A stretch of 9,006 nt of DNA from JAZKSG01 sp964384785 (GTDB lineage Archaea > Thermoplasmatota > E2 > DHVEG-1): assembly GCA_964384785.1 (NCBI GenBank), contig CAYLLH010000109.1:1-9006 (forward strand). Reading direction: 5' to 3'. The translations under genes and the position numbers were made by a program. The notes beneath the pieces are model-generated. The model searched no databases and was not told where the DNA came from. It was given only the letters and a program-made list of their open reading frames with translations. Below are positions 5,888 to 9,006 of this stretch, in pieces (the stretch's first letter is position 1; each line of letters starts with the position of its first letter).

Positions 5888-6049
5888 TTATTTTTTGTTT
5901 TTCTTTTTGGGTTTTAAAGATTTCCCTATTCCATTGCCGATAAGTCTCCCTGCTTCAGAAAGATGTTTTGCATCTTCGATATTTTTCTCGATCCGGGATT
6001 TCTTTTTATGTTTTTTCTTATTTTTTGTATCTTCAATACCATGAACCAT
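5888..6049 (-). CDS. Small Lys-rich hypothetical protein (53 aa)
   Basis: This ORF runs from an ATG 25 nt after the purL stop to a TAA followed by a T8 run. The product is extremely basic: Lys clusters NKKKHKKKS near the start and KPKKKNKK at the end, separated by a segment (residues about 19-45) that could form an amphipathic helix, RIEKNIEDAKHLSEAGRLI followed by GNGIGKSL. No Cys, TM segment or known domain is visible. The central part uses varied codons (CGG, ATC, GAG, GGC) rather than simple AAA/TTT repetition, which argues for real coding. Upstream only a weak GATGG precedes the ATG. Lysine-rich tails of this kind suit nucleic-acid or ribosome binding, but no function can be assigned. 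Its position suggests cotranscription as the last gene after purL. Confidence 0.55.
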   Translation of the reverse strand: MVHGIEDTKNKKKHKKKSRIEKNIEDAKHLSEAGRLIGNGIGKSLKPKKKNKK

Positions 6050-6074
6050 TTTTAGACCATCTTTTTTTAATGGA

Positions 6075-8435
6075 TTAACCCATTTTATTCCATATAGAGT
6101 TTTTCCAGGATTTTCTTAGATCATCTATAGATAAATCTACTATTTCTTTATCTTCGTCTATTATTACAAGTTTTTCTCCTGATATAACACCAATTTTTTT
6201 AAATGGAGTATTGTTATTTTTCAGTGTTTTTTCAAAATCTTTTTCTTTGTTTTTTTGTACTTCAAAAATCCAACGAGTGTTCGACTCGGAGAATAATTTA
6301 AAATCGGCTCTAAGGTTTTTACCTATGTCTGTTGTGTCAATGTTTGCTCCGAGGTTTCCACCGATGCACATTTCTGAAATGCAAACTGCTAATCCTCCTT
6401 CGCTTATGTCATGGCATGATGCAACAAGATTTTTGTTGATTGTTTCTAATATTCCATTTATACAGTTTTTTAAAATTTTTAGATCTGATTTTGGGACTTT
6501 TCCTCCTTCAAGGTTTTGTGATTTGTAGTATTCTGAGCCGCCCATTTCTTTTTTGGTTTTGTTTCCTACAAGATATATTGTATTTCCTTCTTTTTTGAAA
6601 TCTGAAGTTATACAGTTTCTGATGTCATCTACTATTCCTATTCCCATTATTTCTGGTGTTGGTGGTACTGCTGTTTTTATTGATTCATTGTAGAAACTTA
6701 CGTTTCCGCTCATGAATGGTAAATCTAGATCTCTTGCCATATCTCCTAATCCACGTGTTGCTTCATAGAATTCTCCCATTCTTTCTGGTTTTTCAGGGTT
6801 TCCAAAGTTTAGACAATCGCAAAGTGAATCAGGTTTTGCTCCTACTGCGACTAGGTTTCTACATATTTCATCTATTGCAGAACAAGCACCATCATATGGG
6901 TTTCTTTCCATAAATCTTGGATTTACATCAGCTGTTACAGCAAGGCCTTTGTAACTATCTTCGAGTGGTTTTACAACTGTTGAGTCTCCATGTGTTTCCA
7001 TGTTTATTTTTCCCTGCAATGGTTTTACAACTGTGTTTCCACGTACCTCGTGATCATATTGTCTTATCACCCATTCTTTGGATGCAATATTTGGGTCTGA
7101 GAGTATTTTTAGTAAAGTTTTGTTTAAATCAGGGATTTTAAATTCTTTTTCTTTTAATTTTTTTGATTGAATTTTTGGTTCTTTAAATGGTCTTTCACAT
7201 GTGTCATAAATTGGTCCTCCTGTGAAAAAATCTAGGTCTAGTTCGAGTATTTTTTTGTTTTTATAGTATACTCTTGTGATTTGTTCTTCTATTACTTTTC
7301 CGACTACTACTGCTGTGACATCCCATTGTTTGCAGATATGAAGGACTTTGTCAACGTTTTCAGGTGCTACTAGAAACATCATTCGTTCCTGGCTTTCAGA
7401 TACCCATATCTCCCATGGGTTCATGTTTTCTTCTTTAAGGGGTATATCATCTAGATGTATTTCTGCACCAAATCCTGCATCATATGCTAGTTCACCGCAT
7501 ACACATGAAAGGCCTCCTCCTCCGAAATCTTTCAGTCCTTCTAGGAGTTTTTTGTTGTTACATTCAAGTGTTGCATGAATCAAAGGTTCCTTGGTTATTG
7601 GATCTCCTACTTGAACTGCGGATCGGCTGCTTTCTTCGCTTTCATCTGTGAGTTCAGCTGATGCAAATGTTACACCATGTATTCCGTCTCTTCCGGTTTT
7701 TCCACCAGCGTATATGTATATGTTTCCTGGTGCTTTTGCTCGGCTATGGATAAGACTTTCTTTTTTCATCACGCCGATACATCCAACGTTTACCAGGCAG
7801 TTTCCTGTGTATCCTTTGTGGAAATATACTTGTCCGGATAGTGTTGGTATCCCTATACGGTTTCCGTAGTCTCTTATTCCATCGACTACTCCCTGAAATA
7901 AGAAACGTGGGTGTTTTGTTCCTTTTGGAACCTCATTTATTGGTAAATCAAGTGGTCCGAAAAATAATGGGTCAATATAAGCAATAGGTTGAGCGCCCAT
8001 GCAAACAATGTCTCTAACAATTCCTCCAACTCCTGTTGCAGCACCTCCGTATGGTTCTACTGCTGAAGGGTGGTTATGTGATTCAAGTGCTGCACAATAG
8101 TAATGGTCTTTGTCGAATTCTACGACTCCAGCGTCCTCTCGAGCAATTATTTTGTTTTCAGCTATTCCAAAAACATTTTGTTTTAATGGTATTTTTGATG
8201 ATTTATAACAGCAGTGTTCACTCCATGCTTGGCCTAATGCTTGCAGTTCAACATCTGAAGGGTTTCTGTTTTTGTTTTTGAAATAATCCTGGATTTTTTT
8301 CATTTCTTTGTTGGATAAAGCAAGCCCCATTTCTTGGCTGATTTTTTGTAGATCAGAATTATTTGCTGAAGAGATATCTACATCGAAAACATTGTTTAGT
8401 TTTTCTTTTTTCTTTAAAAGAGTATTTAATGTCAA
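6075..8435 (-). CDS. purL: Phosphoribosylformylglycinamidine synthase subunit II, small-type
   Basis: PurL converts FGAR, ATP and ammonia to FGAM, the fourth step of purine synthesis, in a cytoplasmic complex with PurS and the glutaminase PurQ. The 786 residues show the expected landmarks: WSEHCCYKSSK with catalytic His74, ESHNHPSAVEPYGGAATGVGG from residue 118 (nucleotide and metal binding), KTGRDGIHG, the SESQERM region, the second-half motif LNFGNPEKPE near 542-551, and HDISEGGLAV near 675. Length is slightly above that of bacterial small PurL (about 740), explained by an N-terminal extension and an insert after FFGPLDLP that I recall as common in archaeal members. The start is TTG, supported by GGGAGG (8443-8448) 7 nt upstream and by the position just after purS. 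It is complete with no broken motif. purQ is not in the window, so the glutaminase must be encoded elsewhere. Confidence 0.97.
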   Translation of the reverse strand: MTLNTLLKKKEKLNNVFDVDISSANNSDLQKISQEMGLALSNKEMKKIQDYFKNKNRNPSDVELQALGQAWSEHCCYKSSKIPLKQNVFGIAENKIIAREDAGVVEFDKDHYYCAALESHNHPSAVEPYGGAATGVGGIVRDIVCMGAQPIAYIDPLFFGPLDLPINEVPKGTKHPRFLFQGVVDGIRDYGNRIGIPTLSGQVYFHKGYTGNCLVNVGCIGVMKKESLIHSRAKAPGNIYIYAGGKTGRDGIHGVTFASAELTDESEESSRSAVQVGDPITKEPLIHATLECNNKKLLEGLKDFGGGGLSCVCGELAYDAGFGAEIHLDDIPLKEENMNPWEIWVSESQERMMFLVAPENVDKVLHICKQWDVTAVVVGKVIEEQITRVYYKNKKILELDLDFFTGGPIYDTCERPFKEPKIQSKKLKEKEFKIPDLNKTLLKILSDPNIASKEWVIRQYDHEVRGNTVVKPLQGKINMETHGDSTVVKPLEDSYKGLAVTADVNPRFMERNPYDGACSAIDEICRNLVAVGAKPDSLCDCLNFGNPEKPERMGEFYEATRGLGDMARDLDLPFMSGNVSFYNESIKTAVPPTPEIMGIGIVDDIRNCITSDFKKEGNTIYLVGNKTKKEMGGSEYYKSQNLEGGKVPKSDLKILKNCINGILETINKNLVASCHDISEGGLAVCISEMCIGGNLGANIDTTDIGKNLRADFKLFSESNTRWIFEVQKNKEKDFEKTLKNNNTPFKKIGVISGEKLVIIDEDKEIVDLSIDDLRKSWKNSIWNKMG

Positions 8436-8460
8436 TTTTTTTCCTCCCTTATAGGTTTTT

Positions 8461-8715
8461 TTATTCTGCTGTTTTTTCTATTTGTATTTCATAGTTGTGT
8501 ACAACTGGGTTTGTTAGTAGTCTTTGGCACATTTGTTCTACGTCTTTTTTTACTTTTTCTTTGTTTTTTTCATCGATTAGTATTTGTATTGTTTTGTGTG
8601 TTTGTGCTTTTTTTACGTTTTTGAATCCAAGGAGTTGTAGTGCTTTTAGTGTGTTTTGTCCTTCGGGATCTGATACTCCTTTTTTTAATTTTATTTTTAT
8701 GTTAGCTTTATACAT
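8461..8715 (-). CDS. purS: FGAM synthase subunit PurS
   Basis: The 84-residue protein matches PurS in length and pattern: KANIKIKLKKGVSDPEGQ (3-20), LKALQLLGFKNVKKAQTHK (23-41), IQILIDEKNKEKV, MCQRLLTNPVVHNYEIQIE near the end. PurS is a small structural subunit whose dimer bridges PurL and PurQ and is thought to help ammonia transfer between them. The gene lies 25 nt upstream of purL on the same strand, so the two are almost certainly cotranscribed. The ATG has no Shine-Dalgarno motif before it, which fits a leaderless or very short-leader transcript. The divergent gene at 8887 leaves a 171-bp shared promoter region. Confidence 0.95.
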   Translation of the reverse strand: MYKANIKIKLKKGVSDPEGQNTLKALQLLGFKNVKKAQTHKTIQILIDEKNKEKVKKDVEQMCQRLLTNPVVHNYEIQIEKTAE

Positions 8716-8730
8716 TGTGAATCTGAGCGG

Positions 8731-8757
8731 AAAAATAAGATTTGGGTTGATTAAGTT
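8731..8757 (-). promoter_or_regulatory. Weak promoter candidates for purS-purL
   Basis: Two weak TATA-like stretches face purS: CTTATTTTT (8739-8731) and TTAACTTAA (8757-8749). The first would give an essentially leaderless transcript and the second a leader of roughly 10 nt. Either agrees with the missing ribosome site before purS. No convincing purine-regulator operator is seen. Confidence 0.3.
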
Positions 8758-8805
8758 AACGTTTGCTTGTTTTTTTTGACATTTTTACGTTTTGTTAAAT
8801 TTTCT

Positions 8806-8825
8806 TGGAAATACTTATATATTAA
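8806..8825 (+). promoter_or_regulatory. BRE plus TATA box for the last, partial gene
   Basis: GGAAATAC followed by TTATATATTAA is the best BRE/TATA match in the window. It predicts a start near 8844 and a leader of about 40 nt before the ATG at 8887. Confidence 0.65.
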
Positions 8826-8871
8826 TAATAACAAAGTATAACTTGAGGTTGTTGGAGAATAATTTAAAACT

Positions 8872-8888
8872 ATAACAAAAGGTGTTAT
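8872..8888 (+). promoter_or_regulatory. Small hairpin over the ribosome site and start codon
   Basis: ATAAC (8872-8876) can pair with GTTAT (8884-8888). The 7-nt loop holds AAAAGGT, part of the likely ribosome site, and the 3' arm includes the first two bases of the ATG. The stem is only 5 bp and mostly A-T, so any effect would be weak. Confidence 0.3.
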
Positions 8889-9006
8889 GATGAGGCAGCT
8901 GTTAACTAAAAAAACAAACAAAAGACATATACAAAAAATTTTTACAACTCTAATAACAACTATTCTAATAATCTCAAGTTTATCCGCTTTATTTTTTATA
9001 GGATCC
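8887..9006 (+). CDS. N-terminus of a secreted or membrane protein (partial)
   Basis: Forty codons are visible and the frame stays open to the last base. The sequence starts MMRQLLTKKTNKRHIQK, a strongly basic n-region, followed by a hydrophobic stretch at about residues 18-39 (FTTLITTILIISSLSALFF), a signal peptide or N-terminal anchor. Two adjacent ATGs (8887 and 8890) are possible starts; GGTG at 8881-8884 is better spaced for the second. A strong promoter lies upstream. The function cannot be known because only the export signal is in the window. Confidence 0.65.
   Translation, partial: MMRQLLTKKTNKRHIQKIFTTLITTILIISSLSALFFIGS

Noticed and set aside
8753..8763. Palindromic AAGTTAACGTT between purS and the divergent gene as a purine operator
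   Set aside because: The symmetry is short and imperfect, there is no second copy, and no known archaeal purine operator is matched.
1..9006. CRISPR array, insertion sequence, integrase or toxin-antitoxin pair
   Set aside because: No regularly spaced repeats, transposase or integrase motifs were seen, and the RHH gene has no toxin-like partner next to it.

Overview
The window is a piece of AT-rich archaeal chromosome. Several independent signs point to Archaea: TATA-type boxes about 25 nt before likely transcript starts, Shine-Dalgarno motifs together with TTG start codons, a PurS plus small-type PurL pair, a ribbon-helix-helix regulator of archaeal type, a small CheY protein beside a soluble multi-PAS histidine kinase, and a box C/D guide RNA gene. 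I cannot assign the lineage more precisely from the sequence.

Layout. Bases 1-182 hold an imperfect hairpin and a promoter. A plus-strand block follows: a signal-peptide plus single-TM surface protein (183-782), then, behind its own TATA box, a tight four-gene cluster (894-4125) of an RHH regulator, a 3-TM protein with a degenerate RecA/KaiC-like cytoplasmic domain, a stand-alone CheY-like receiver and a three-PAS histidine kinase. The cluster meets a convergent minus-strand gene (4140-5606) for a secreted seven-bladed propeller protein with an Ig-like stalk and C-terminal TM anchor. The 5607-6074 intergenic stretch is not empty: on the minus strand it holds a box C/D sRNA with its own TATA box, and a 53-codon Lys-rich ORF (5888-6049). 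The minus-strand purine genes purL (6075-8435) and purS (8461-8715) follow. A divergent plus-strand gene starts at 8887 and runs off the end, which is exactly a BamHI site (GGATCC).

How the parts may work together. PurS and PurL are two subunits of FGAM synthetase; the glutaminase PurQ is not in the window. The kinase, receiver, RHH protein and membrane RecA-like protein look like one signalling unit with an unusual combination of parts. The two surface proteins flanking it share the plan of a signal peptide, an Ig-like domain, one TM and a basic tail, which suggests (but does not prove) a link between the cell-surface proteins and the signalling cluster. The most distinctive findings are the C/D sRNA with an unusually long D'-C' spacer, the four-gene signalling cassette, and the small Lys-rich ORF downstream of purL.
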